39,296 bases of DNA, from assembly GCA_964470995.1 (NCBI GenBank), contig CAYYEP010000012.1, positions 1 to 39,296 of the forward strand, in the 5' to 3' direction. The translations under genes were made by a program, and so were the position numbers. Within the stretch, counting starts at the first letter, position 1, and every line of letters starts with the position of its first letter. The notes beneath the pieces are model-generated. The model had not been told where the DNA came from and did no database searches. It saw only the letters and a list, made by a program, of their open reading frames with translations. Source of the DNA: UBA5738 sp964470995 (GTDB lineage: Bacteria > Patescibacteriota > Minisyncoccia > Minisyncoccales > UBA5738). Shown piece by piece: positions 32,060 through 39,296 of this stretch.

Positions 32060-33571
32060 ATGGAATATATTCCGACAATCGGGCTGGAGATACACAGTGA
32101 ATTGAAAACATCGAGCAAGATGTTTTGTTCGTGCTTCAACTGCCCGGATATCAGCGCGCCGAATACCAACGTTTGCCCGGTATGCTTGGGGCATCCGGGA
32201 ACTTTGCCGGTGGCTAATGAAGAAGCTATTCGCAAGGTGAGAATGGTAGGGTTAGCGTTGGGTTCCCGATTGTTGGAGCGTTCAAAATTCGATCGGAAGA
32301 ATTATTTTTATCCGGACTTGCCTAAGGGCTACCAGATTTCCCAGTATGATGAGCCGTTATGTTTGGGCGGTTGTTTGGAGATTGGCGGACAGAATTCATC
32401 GGTTACGGCTAAAAAAATTCGCATTACTCGGGTACACATGGAAGAGGATACCGGTAAACTGGTGCATCCGGACGGCGCGGATTATTCACTGGTTGATTTT
32501 AACCGCGGCGGGGTGCCGTTAATGGAATTGGTAACGGAGCCAGATATAGAGAACGCGCAAGAGGCGCGGGAATTCGTAAAGGAACTTCAGTTGATATTAC
32601 GCTATCTGGGGGCTTCTGATGCCGATATGGAGAAAGGAAAACTGCGAGTGGAGGTTAACATCAGTTTGGGAACAATCGACCGCGAAACGGGGGAAAAACG
32701 CCTCGGGACAAAGGTGGAGATTAAGAATTTGAATTCGCTTAAAGCTGTTGAGGGTTCGGTGGCTTTTGAAATTGATCGCCAGGCGCAGGTGCTGTTGGAT
32801 GGTAAAAAGATTGTTCAGGAGACGCGCGGCTGGGACGATGCCCGGCAGAGAACTTTTTCGCAGCGTAAAAAAGAGGAGGCCCACGATTACCGTTATTTTC
32901 CGGAGCCGGATATGCCGCCAATGACGATTAATCACCAGGATATTGATAAATTGCAAGCGTTGATTGGCGAGTTGCCGGCCGCTAAGCGGGCAAGATTTGC
33001 GCGGCAATACGGGTTGGATGCGGCAACCTTGGAAATGTTTGTGACAAATCGTGCGTTGGGGAGTTTTTATGAGCAGGCAATGAGCGAGCTTGGCGAATGG
33101 GCCAACATCGAAGAAGGCGATAATGACAATACCGCTGGGCAAGAGGCTATAATAGCAAGGCTTTGTGCTAATTATTTAACCAGCGATGTAACCGGTTTAT
33201 TGAAGGGGAAAGAGTTTTGCGCTCAAAATTTTAAGGCGACTCCGGAAAATTTCGCAGAATTCATTAATTTGATATATAAGCGGGAAATTTCGTCAAAGAT
33301 CGGTAAGGCGGTGCTGGCCCAGATGGTCGTAGCGGGCGGCGATCCAACGGAAATAATCAAAGAAAAGGAGTTGAGCCAGATAAACGACGAAGGTGAAATT
33401 GCCGCCGCGATTGATATGGTGATGGAAAAAAATGCCAAGGCCGTGGAGGATTACCGCAAGGGTAAAGGCAATGCTTTCCAATTTTTGGTAGGTCAGGTCT
33501 TGGCGGCGACCCGCGGCCGGGCAAATCCGGATGCGGTTAAAAAAACACTTCTGGAAAGAATTGGCCGATAA
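32060..33571 (+). CDS. gatB: Aspartyl/glutamyl-tRNA(Asn/Gln) amidotransferase subunit B
   Basis: A 503-aa GatB. TIGLEIHSELKTSSKMFCSC, NTNVCPVCLGHPGTLPVAN, FDRKNYFYPDLPKGYQISQYDEPL and MEEDTGKLVHP are family signatures; the Cys set in CSCFNCP and CPVC can bind zinc. The C-terminal tRNA-binding helical and YqeY-like tail (KGKGNAFQFLVGQVLAATRGRANPDAVKKTLLERI) is complete. It phosphorylates and amidates Glu-tRNA(Gln) or Asp-tRNA(Asn) with GatA and GatC, which are not adjacent. Its presence implies that at least one of Gln-tRNA or Asn-tRNA is made indirectly. A strong terminator follows, then the base composition changes. Confidence 0.97.
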   Translation: MEYIPTIGLEIHSELKTSSKMFCSCFNCPDISAPNTNVCPVCLGHPGTLPVANEEAIRKVRMVGLALGSRLLERSKFDRKNYFYPDLPKGYQISQYDEPLCLGGCLEIGGQNSSVTAKKIRITRVHMEEDTGKLVHPDGADYSLVDFNRGGVPLMELVTEPDIENAQEAREFVKELQLILRYLGASDADMEKGKLRVEVNISLGTIDRETGEKRLGTKVEIKNLNSLKAVEGSVAFEIDRQAQVLLDGKKIVQETRGWDDARQRTFSQRKKEEAHDYRYFPEPDMPPMTINHQDIDKLQALIGELPAAKRARFARQYGLDAATLEMFVTNRALGSFYEQAMSELGEWANIEEGDNDNTAGQEAIIARLCANYLTSDVTGLLKGKEFCAQNFKATPENFAEFINLIYKREISSKIGKAVLAQMVVAGGDPTEIIKEKELSQINDEGEIAAAIDMVMEKNAKAVEDYRKGKGNAFQFLVGQVLAATRGRANPDAVKKTLLERIGR

Positions 33572-33587
33572 TATAATTTTTAAAAAC

Positions 33588-33616
33588 AAAAGCAAGGTAT
33601 AACCGCCTTGTTTTTT
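33588..33616 (+). terminator. Intrinsic terminator after gatB
   Basis: CAAGG (33593-33597) pairs with CCTTG (33606-33610) around an 8-nt loop; the stem extends outward by AAAAG/TTTTT pairs and six T follow. Confidence 0.85.
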
Positions 33617-33782
33617 GATGTAAAGCAGATTTCCGCATTCAGAGCCAAGAATAAAAAAATAATGTAAAAAATAAATTACGTGTCGCTAAAATTTAGAGTC
33701 GGAGATAAAAAGTGACAATGTACCCGATATCCGATAAAGGGTGGTAAGCGCGGCTAATCTCTAAAATCTTTAAAACATTCTA

Positions 33783-33812
33783 TTGCTCAAAGCGGATGAA
33801 ATCGGCTATAAT
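33783..33812 (+). promoter_or_regulatory. Probable promoter for the beta-helix gene
   Basis: TTGCTC (33783-33788), 18-bp spacer, then a perfect TATAAT (33807-33812). Transcription would start near 33819, about 34 nt before ATG 33853. Confidence 0.6.
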
Positions 33813-33852
33813 CAATTAAAGCAACAACCAAAAAACATTTGGCTAAGCCTCT

Positions 33853-34548
33853 ATGGAAGAATTTATAATTGGCGGAAAACCGATCTTAATACTCGGCAAA
33901 GAGGAAATCGATCAAGAAATCGACCGTGCGATCGTCGAAAGGCGGCAAATCGATTTTTCCGGCAAAAACCTGAAATTCCTTTCGCTTGCCGAAAAAGAAG
34001 TTTCCACCGGCATTAATTTAAGCAATTGCTGGGTAGCCGGCAACATTTTCTTAGGAGACAGTATTGTAAATGGCGACATTTCGCTAGTCAATTCTATTAT
34101 TGACGGATCGTTCTTTTTTGGCCGGGGCAAAATTCTTGGCGGGTTGGATATGGAAAAAATCAAGGTAGGACAAACTATGAATATGGTCGGGCTAAACATC
34201 ACCGGATCGCTTCATTTAAGCAACGCCAAAATCAGCGGTTTCATAAGCCTGTCCAAGGCTGTTATTTTAGGCGACCTAGACATGCGCAACACCGAAGTTA
34301 CCGATTACAAAAAAGACGAATTGACGGTCAAAGGCGACGTTTTTCTACAAAGCGCGCAAATTAACGGCTTTTTCGATATCAGCGAGTCAACCTTAAGCGG
34401 TACAGCCAGCCTCGAAAACGCAATGGTTCGGCGAAATCTCATTGCCCGCAACTTAAAAGTAAGCGATCATCTCGACTTGCGAAACTGCATCTTCAATAAA
34501 GAAATGGCGGATTTAACCGGCACTAATCCTGAAAAGATCATCCAATAA
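33853..34548 (+). CDS. Hypothetical beta-helix-like repeat protein
   Basis: A 231-aa protein with no signal peptide or membrane span. From about residue 53 it consists of repeats near 20-22 residues with the pattern G-x-hydrophobic-x-L-x4-I-x-G, for example GINLSNCWVAGNIFLGDSIV, GSLHLSNAKISGFISLSKAV and GDLDMRNTEV. This resembles pentapeptide-related right-handed beta-helix proteins, whose roles range from structural scaffolds to DNA mimics. The first 50 residues (IIGGKPILILGKEEIDQEIDRAIVERRQIDFSGKNL) form a separate mixed region with an FSGKNL pentapeptide-like turn. It is flanked by its own promoter and terminator, hence monocistronic. It is the first gene after the skew change and is C/A-rich. 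Function unknown. Confidence 0.8.
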   Translation: MEEFIIGGKPILILGKEEIDQEIDRAIVERRQIDFSGKNLKFLSLAEKEVSTGINLSNCWVAGNIFLGDSIVNGDISLVNSIIDGSFFFGRGKILGGLDMEKIKVGQTMNMVGLNITGSLHLSNAKISGFISLSKAVILGDLDMRNTEVTDYKKDELTVKGDVFLQSAQINGFFDISESTLSGTASLENAMVRRNLIARNLKVSDHLDLRNCIFNKEMADLTGTNPEKIIQ

Positions 34549-34572
34549 CTTGGTATTTTAAAAAACGCCGCA

Positions 34573-34606
34573 CGAACAACAACCTGGTTGTTCGTATTGT
34601 TTTTTA
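34573..34606 (+). terminator. Intrinsic terminator after the beta-helix gene
   Basis: CGAACAAC (34573-34580) and GTTGTTCG (34587-34594) form a perfect 8-bp stem with loop AACCTG, followed by TATTGTTTTTT. Confidence 0.85.
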
Positions 34607-34657
34607 TGATTGCCATTGTATGATTAAGAAACCTAGTCTGGCACTGGAACACAAGAT

Positions 34658-37600
34658 ATGAATCCAAAATTTACCCATCTGCACGTCCATTCGCATTACA
34701 GCTTGCTGGATGGTCTGGCGCAAATCGATCCGCTTCTGGACAAAGTTAAAGCTCTGGGAATGGATGCTTGCGCCATAACGGATCACGGTAATATGTATGG
34801 AGCCGTGGAATTTTATAAAAAAGCCAAAGCCCGCGGTATAAAACCTATTATTGGTTGCGAAGTCTATGTCGCTCATGAGCGCCGCGATCAAAAAAGGCCC
34901 GGAGTTGACGATATTCGCTATCATCTGGTCCTCCTGGCAAAAAACGCCCAAGGCTACCAAAATCTCGTCAAACTGGTTAGCCGCGCCAATTTGGAAGGCT
35001 TTTATTATAAACCCCGCATCGATGAGGAGCTTCTTAAAATCTACGGCCAAGATTTGATTGGCCTTAGTGCGTGTATCCAGGGAAAAATCCCGCGCTTGAT
35101 CTTGTCCAAAAAAATGAATGAAGCTGTTGCCTGCGCCCAAAGATATGAAACTTTTTTTGGAAAAGGCAATTTTTTTCTTGAATTGCAATATCATGCCAGC
35201 ATCCCCGACCAAAAAACCGTCAATGACGGCCTTATCGAGATCTCCCAAAAAACCGGAATCGGGCTGGTAGCCACCAACGATTGTCATTATCTCAATGCCG
35301 ATGATGCCGAAGCCCAGGACATTCTGATGCTCATCAATACCGGCGCCGACATCAATGATCCGGGACGCCTGACAATGAAGCACGAGGACTTTTCTATGAA
35401 AAGCTCCCAACAAATGGCCAATGAATTCAAGGATATACCCGAAGCGATCACCAATACCCAAAAAGTGGCCAGTCTGTGCAATTTTGAGTTCGAACTCAAA
35501 AAAACCAAACTGCCTCGCTATACACCTCCAGAAGGACTTACCACCGAACAATATTTACGGCAACTGTGCGAAAAAGGTCTGGCTTTTCGTTTTGGCCAAG
35601 ACCCTTCCATAGAAGTGCTCGAAAGATACGAATACGAATTTGGAGTCATTAAACAACTGGGGTTTATCGAATATTTCCTGATCGTGCAAGATTTCGTCAA
35701 CTGGGCCAAGGGCAATCGCATTGTAGTGGGTCCGGGCCGCGGCTCGGCCGCCGGTTCTCTGATTTCTTACCTTTTAAACATTACCGAACTTGATCCGCTC
35801 AAATATGGCCTGCTGTTTGAACGATTCCTTAATCCCGGCCGTTCGGCAGTATCTCTCCCCGATATCGATATGGATTTTGCCGACCGGCGCCGCCCGGAAG
35901 TGATCAGCTACGTCGGCCAAAAATACGGCCAGGACCATGTGGCGCAAATCATTACTTTTGGAACCATGGCCGCTCGTGCGGTTATACGCGATGTCGGACG
36001 TGTTTTGCAATATCCCTACAGCTATTGCGATAAATTCGCCAAAATGATCCCGATGGGCATGGATCTAAAAGAGGCCCTAAATAAAGCTGACGATCTTAAA
36101 ATGCTTGTTGCCGGCGACGAAAAGGCGCGCCAGTTGATGGAATTCGCAAAAAAACTGGAAGGTTGCGCCCGCCACGCGTCAACACATGCGTGCGGTGTGG
36201 TTATCGCTCCAATGCCTCTCGATGACCTTGTCCCGGTACAACATCCAACTGCCGACGACAACGGACTTGTCTCGCAATATGAGCTCCACGCCATCGAGGA
36301 TATGGGATTGTTGAAAATGGACTTCCTGGGGTTGAAAAACCTGACTATCATCGAAGACACGCTCTCCCGAATTTATGTTGTCCACAAACTCAATTTGGAT
36401 TTAAAAACTGTAAACATGGATGACCAGGAAACATTTAAACTGCTGCAACGGGGCGACACGATCGGCGTATTTCAGCTTGAAAGCGCCGGAATGCAACGCT
36501 ATTTAAAACAACTTAAGCCTACCCAATTTGAAGATATCATCGCTATGGTCGCGCTCTACCGCCCCGGTCCAATGCAATTCATTCCCGCGTATATTGAAGG
36601 CAAAAACGGACTGACTACCCCTTCCTATCTCCATCCAAAACTGGAAACGCTGCTGGGTGATACTTATGGAATAATTCTTTACCAGGAACAAACCATGAAA
36701 ATTGCGCGGGAATTGGCGGGATTTACCATGGCCGAAGCCGATACGCTTCGCAAAGCCATTGGCAAAAAAATCAAAGACCTGATGATGGCCCAAAAAGAAA
36801 AATTCATCAAAGGTTGTGTGGCCAATGGTATTGCCAAAAAGGTGGGACAGGAAATTTGGAGCTGGATTGAACCGTCCGCGGATTATTCGTTCAATAAATC
36901 GCACGCGGCCTGCTATGCCATGGTGGCCTATCAAACCGCTTATCTTAAAGCGCATTATCCCGTGGAATTTATGGCCGCTCTCATCACCTCGGAGAAAAAC
37001 GATGTGGAACGGGTGGGCTATCTGATCGGCGAATGCAAAAATATGGGAATCGAAGTACTCGCCCCGGATATCAATGAAAGTTTTTATGGTTTCACGGTTA
37101 TCCCCGGCGCGGAAAAAATCCGTTTCGGACTGTCGGCCATCAAGAATGTGGGAGAAAATATCGTTACCGAAATTGTTGGCAACCGCAAAGCCAACGGCCA
37201 ATTTAGCGACATTTTTGATTTTGTGAAAAGAATCAATCCCAAACTGATCAACCGAAAATCGCTCGAAGCCTTAATCAAAGCCGGCGCGTTTGACAATATG
37301 GCCGAACGCAACACATTGCTGTTCAATATTGAAAAACTGCTGGAAATCGGACGCGAAAACGAAAAATCGAAATCCAACGGCCAACGCGACCTTTTTGGCG
37401 GTATGGGCGGCGGACAGTCGAAAACCGCATCCTACTCATTGGCGGCGGCAAAAATCGCCACGGACGCGGAGAAGCTCGGCTGGGAAAAAGAATTGCTGGG
37501 ATTGTTTGTGACTTCGCATCCTTTGGAATCGAAAGAATATCGCGAAAAGATGGACAACAAATGCCTCAAAATCACCCGTGTGAAAGAAAATCCGTCGGCG

Positions 37601-37852
37601 CGGCTGGTCAAAATCGGCGGTATGATCTCAACCGTCAAGAAGATCATCACCAAGACCGGCAAACCGATGCTGTTTATGAATCTGGAGGATCTGACCGATA
37701 AGATTGAAGTGGTCGTGTTCGCCGGCGCGATGGAAAAAAATCCGGCGGCGTTCGCGGAAAGCAAAGTGGTATTCGTTTACGGCCGCGTGGACAACCGCGA
37801 CGGCGAAACCAAAATCGTGGCCGACACCGTGGAAGAGGTTTTGCCGGCATAA
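34658..37852 (+). CDS. dnaE: DNA polymerase III alpha subunit
   Basis: A 1064-aa C-family polymerase, somewhat shorter than E. coli DnaE (1160). The PHP domain starts FTHLHVHSHYSLLDGLAQ and keeps its metal-binding His/Asp set (AITDHGNMYG, HYL). The palm has GPGRGSAAGSLISYLL and PDIDMDFADRRR, with Asp402 and Asp404 aligning with the E. coli catalytic pair. Fingers: FQLESAGMQRYLKQLKPTQFEDIIAMVALYRPGP and YNKSH-type SFNKSHAACYAMVAYQTAYLKAHYP. The tandem HhH region and an OB domain (VKIGGMISTVKKIITKTGKPMLFMNLEDLTDKIEVVVF) complete it; the tau-binding tail is short. It is the chromosomal replicase. On this segment the coding strand is C/A-rich, opposite to most genes upstream. Confidence 0.97.
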   Translation: MNPKFTHLHVHSHYSLLDGLAQIDPLLDKVKALGMDACAITDHGNMYGAVEFYKKAKARGIKPIIGCEVYVAHERRDQKRPGVDDIRYHLVLLAKNAQGYQNLVKLVSRANLEGFYYKPRIDEELLKIYGQDLIGLSACIQGKIPRLILSKKMNEAVACAQRYETFFGKGNFFLELQYHASIPDQKTVNDGLIEISQKTGIGLVATNDCHYLNADDAEAQDILMLINTGADINDPGRLTMKHEDFSMKSSQQMANEFKDIPEAITNTQKVASLCNFEFELKKTKLPRYTPPEGLTTEQYLRQLCEKGLAFRFGQDPSIEVLERYEYEFGVIKQLGFIEYFLIVQDFVNWAKGNRIVVGPGRGSAAGSLISYLLNITELDPLKYGLLFERFLNPGRSAVSLPDIDMDFADRRRPEVISYVGQKYGQDHVAQIITFGTMAARAVIRDVGRVLQYPYSYCDKFAKMIPMGMDLKEALNKADDLKMLVAGDEKARQLMEFAKKLEGCARHASTHACGVVIAPMPLDDLVPVQHPTADDNGLVSQYELHAIEDMGLLKMDFLGLKNLTIIEDTLSRIYVVHKLNLDLKTVNMDDQETFKLLQRGDTIGVFQLESAGMQRYLKQLKPTQFEDIIAMVALYRPGPMQFIPAYIEGKNGLTTPSYLHPKLETLLGDTYGIILYQEQTMKIARELAGFTMAEADTLRKAIGKKIKDLMMAQKEKFIKGCVANGIAKKVGQEIWSWIEPSADYSFNKSHAACYAMVAYQTAYLKAHYPVEFMAALITSEKNDVERVGYLIGECKNMGIEVLAPDINESFYGFTVIPGAEKIRFGLSAIKNVGENIVTEIVGNRKANGQFSDIFDFVKRINPKLINRKSLEALIKAGAFDNMAERNTLLFNIEKLLEIGRENEKSKSNGQRDLFGGMGGGQSKTASYSLAAAKIATDAEKLGWEKELLGLFVTSHPLESKEYREKMDNKCLKITRVKENPSARLVKIGGMISTVKKIITKTGKPMLFMNLEDLTDKIEVVVFAGAMEKNPAAFAESKVVFVYGRVDNRDGETKIVADTVEEVLPA

Positions 37853-37914
37853 AAAATAAAATGATTTTGCGATAAGAGCCACGCAGTTGGCCGTTAAATA
37901 TGCATAAGAGCAAA

Positions 37915-37964
37915 GCGAAGGTCTAACCTTCGCTTCACGCTTGAAGCGAAGGTTAGACCTTCGC
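37915..37964. repeat. Perfect 23-bp inverted repeat with nested palindromes
   Basis: The arms 37915-37937 and 37942-37964 are exact reverse complements around loop CGCT. Each arm itself contains GCGAAGGT-(CTA or TAG)-ACCTTCGC, so two small hairpins or one long one can form. No T tract follows, so it is not a standard terminator for dnaE, though it lies 62 bp past the stop. Confidence 0.85.
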
Positions 37965-37984
37965 GACCTTTGCCTTCGCGACCC

Positions 37985-38013
37985 TTGCGGGAAAATCCAA
38001 CCGCGTATATAAT
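37985..38013 (+). promoter_or_regulatory. Possible promoter for the cysteine-rich gene
   Basis: TTGCGG (37985-37990), 17-bp spacer, perfect TATAAT (38008-38013). It would give a hairpin-rich leader of more than 220 nt. Confidence 0.4.
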
Positions 38014-38137
38014 TAAATTACAGTTGTAATTAAAAAAAGGCCGAAAACAAAACACCCCGCACATTGCCGGCGCAACAATCGGACAATGTGCAAGCAATAT
38101 TGTAAGTAACATTGTAAAAATTTTAATCATTAACTTT

Positions 38138-38235
38138 GAATTACGAAACGCTTTGTATTTTGGGGTCTATCCCTCGCGTAATCGCGAGCGGTTAGACCCC
38201 TTTAACAGCATTTGAATTTAAGGGTTTCGTAATTC
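38138..38235. repeat. 98-bp element with 12-bp terminal inverted repeats
   Basis: GAATTACGAAAC (38138-38149) is the exact reverse complement of GTTTCGTAATTC (38224-38235). In the middle is a long hairpin: GGGGTCTA (38162-38169) with TAGACCCC (38193-38200) and CTCGCG (38173-38178) with CGCGAG (38183-38188). The core shares the GGTCTA-x-CC...GGTTAGACC pattern with the repeat at 37915-37964. Confidence 0.65.
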
Positions 38236-38243
38236 ACCAAAAT

Positions 38244-39296
38244 ATGAACCTCAAAAGCAAAATCCTGGCCGCCGGGTTGGCGGCAATTATCGCGGGCTTT
38301 GGTATGTTCGCGGTAAATATAAACACCGTGCAAGCGCAAACCGATAACGGCGATGCAAATCCCGCCATCGCGCAAATGATGCAGATGATTGAAACGCTCA
38401 AACAGCAGATCCAGCAGATCATCGCGCTCATCGCCCAATTAAAGCCCCAGGAAACCTGCGGCAACGGCATTTGCCGCTTCGGCGAAACCGCAGCCACTTG
38501 CGCGGCGGACTGTTCTATTAGCACATCTTGTATCGAAAAAGACATTATTTTCCAGGACGAAAGCAAACGGTGTTGCAACGGACTGGAAAAAGTTAAGCTT
38601 TCGGCAACCTGTAACGCCAATTCCCAAACAACTTGCGCATCGGCTATCAGCTACACTTGCCAAGAAGAGATAACCGCCACATGCGCCGAAGCCTGCAAAA
38701 CCAAGGGCTACGCTATTAGCCGCTGTAACGCATGGTCAACCGGAACCATAAACACCGATCCCAACGCCGGATGCAAGGCCAGTGAATTAAATTTGGGATG
38801 GACATCTGATTGCACTCCCACATTAGGTGGCACCGGCGGCCGGGCCTGCTGTTGCGCCAAATCCGAAACCGTTTGTACCCCCAAAAAAGTTTCCGGTTGC
38901 AATATTTGCAACAACACCGGCACCAAATGGATTCCCACCGACACAAAATGCGCCACTGGCGAAACGTGCGTTAATGGTGAATGTGCTAATTCTGATATGG
39001 GAAAAACCAAATGTACCGCCACCGGTGGCACTTGGGTTAACAGCGATTGCGCGGGCTGCATCCCCCAAACAAGGACTGAAAGAATCACCAGCAGTATGGT
39101 CTGTGCTAAAATTTGTGTTTCCGGTAAAATTTGCCAATGTGGCAACGGTAAATATTGGGGTTCACGCGAAGAAGGTTGCATCAACAACACCGCCCCCACC
39201 TGCGGCAACGGCATTTGCAATTTGGAAGAATCCGCAACTGACTGTCCAGCCGATTGCAATAACTGCGTGATCGGATTTAAAGCTAACGAATGTTGC
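38244..39296 (+). CDS. Secreted cysteine-rich protein with CGNGxC repeats (3' end outside window)
   Basis: From ATG 38244 the frame stays open for 351 codons to the last base. A signal peptide is clear (residues about 1-30, cleavage probably after NTVQA). A short Gln-rich coiled coil follows (MMQMIETLKQQIQQIIALIAQL), then a region with 39 cysteines up to the window end. Two repeats of the type TCGNGIC-x(3)-E-x(4)-C-x2-DC are visible (near 38454-38515 and 39197-39259). This motif is widespread in exported proteins of archaea and CPR bacteria; its function is not established. The many cysteines imply disulfide bonding or metal binding outside the cell. The protein may be a surface adhesin or anchor, but that is a guess. 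The membrane-anchored thioredoxin-fold proteins in this window could act on such substrates. Confidence 0.88.
   Translation, partial: MNLKSKILAAGLAAIIAGFGMFAVNINTVQAQTDNGDANPAIAQMMQMIETLKQQIQQIIALIAQLKPQETCGNGICRFGETAATCAADCSISTSCIEKDIIFQDESKRCCNGLEKVKLSATCNANSQTTCASAISYTCQEEITATCAEACKTKGYAISRCNAWSTGTINTDPNAGCKASELNLGWTSDCTPTLGGTGGRACCCAKSETVCTPKKVSGCNICNNTGTKWIPTDTKCATGETCVNGECANSDMGKTKCTATGGTWVNSDCAGCIPQTRTERITSSMVCAKICVSGKICQCGNGKYWGSREEGCINNTAPTCGNGICNLEESATDCPADCNNCVIGFKANECC

Larger units (their letters stand above)
37853..38243. other. Palindrome-dense 391-bp spacer between dnaE and the cysteine-rich gene
   Basis: No protein gene is visible. It contains a perfect 23-bp inverted repeat (37915-37964), a 15-bp-period direct repeat (37959-37983), a promoter-like site (37985-38013), an 8-bp inverted repeat GCACATTG/CAATGTGC (38059-38066 and 38084-38091), and an element with 12-bp terminal inverted repeats (38138-38235) ending 8 bp before the next start codon. 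Confidence 0.7.

Noticed and set aside
33640..33685. dif-like site in the spacer at the skew break (AATGTAAAA resembles one XerD half)
   Set aside because: The other half does not match any dif consensus I know; AT-rich DNA gives such matches by chance.
34604..35551. 315-codon open frame on - strand
   Set aside because: It lies antisense to the well-conserved dnaE PHP domain; its residues mirror dnaE codons.
38708..39259. 183-codon open frame on - strand
   Set aside because: It is antisense to the cysteine-rich secreted protein, which has a signal peptide and repeats; the - frame is low-complexity without a start context.
1..39296. UGA read as glycine or tryptophan
   Set aside because: All genes are full length with no internal TGA, so there is no sign of reassignment; only disuse as a stop is seen.
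1..39296. CRISPR array, insertion sequence, prophage or defence island
   Set aside because: No regularly spaced repeats, transposase, integrase, Cas or restriction genes were seen.

Overview
The window looks like a piece of chromosome from a small-genome bacterium of the Candidate Phyla Radiation (Patescibacteria, Parcubacteria-like). This is an inference from gene content and protein architecture. The phenylalanyl-tRNA synthetase beta chain lacks its OB-fold tRNA-binding domain and EF-Ts is a short form. Several extracytoplasmic proteins are of kinds I associate with this radiation: membrane-anchored thioredoxin-fold proteins, a coiled-coil transglycosylase, and a cysteine-rich protein with CGNGxC repeats. 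FBP aldolase/phosphatase and a two-domain ThyX-like enzyme fit the same picture. GC content is moderate. I count 34 protein genes (32 on the + strand, prfA and rpmE on the - strand), one tRNA-Thr and one tRNA fragment. No CRISPR array, insertion sequence or prophage is visible.

Layout. 1-1520: the 3' end of an [FeFe]-hydrogenase gene, a small multi-span membrane protein and a DUF1858 protein. 1653-12147: redox and central carbon genes, namely two paralogous membrane-anchored thioredoxin-fold proteins, a glutaredoxin, GAPDH, AMP-forming acetyl-CoA synthetase, PEP synthase, a PfkB-family sugar kinase and FBP aldolase/phosphatase. Acs, PpsA, GAPDH and FBPA/P together make an acetate-to-hexose (gluconeogenic) reading plausible. 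12316-25191: mostly information processing, with L25, a secreted transglycosylase-like protein, RF1 and L31 (- strand), S2, EF-Ts, an unknown membrane protein, tRNA-Thr, PheS, PheT, GyrB, SecE, NusG and L11. 25257-33571: the potassium transporter Kup, then a thymidylate cluster (Dcd, double ThyX, a second Dcd/dUTPase-fold protein, Tmk), DeoC and GatB. 33853-39296: a beta-helix-like protein, DnaE, a palindrome-rich 391-bp spacer, and a secreted cysteine-rich protein cut off by the window end.

Window-scale signals. (1) The + strand is strongly G-rich from 1 to about 33.6 kb, even across the - strand genes prfA and rpmE, and then becomes mostly C-rich; this may mark a replichore boundary or an inversion. 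(2) None of the 33 visible stop codons is TGA (24 TAA, 9 TAG). (3) Palindromic elements recur: a 77-bp element at 665-741 with a partial inverted copy at 12235-12268, and a perfect 23-bp inverted repeat plus a 98-bp element with 12-bp terminal inverted repeats just upstream of the cysteine-rich gene. (4) A 35-nt 5' half of a tRNA sits directly upstream of the intact tRNA-Thr. I did not find one clearly new multi-gene system. The best leads are the palindromic elements, the redox/cysteine-rich secretome genes, the double ThyX and the skew break.
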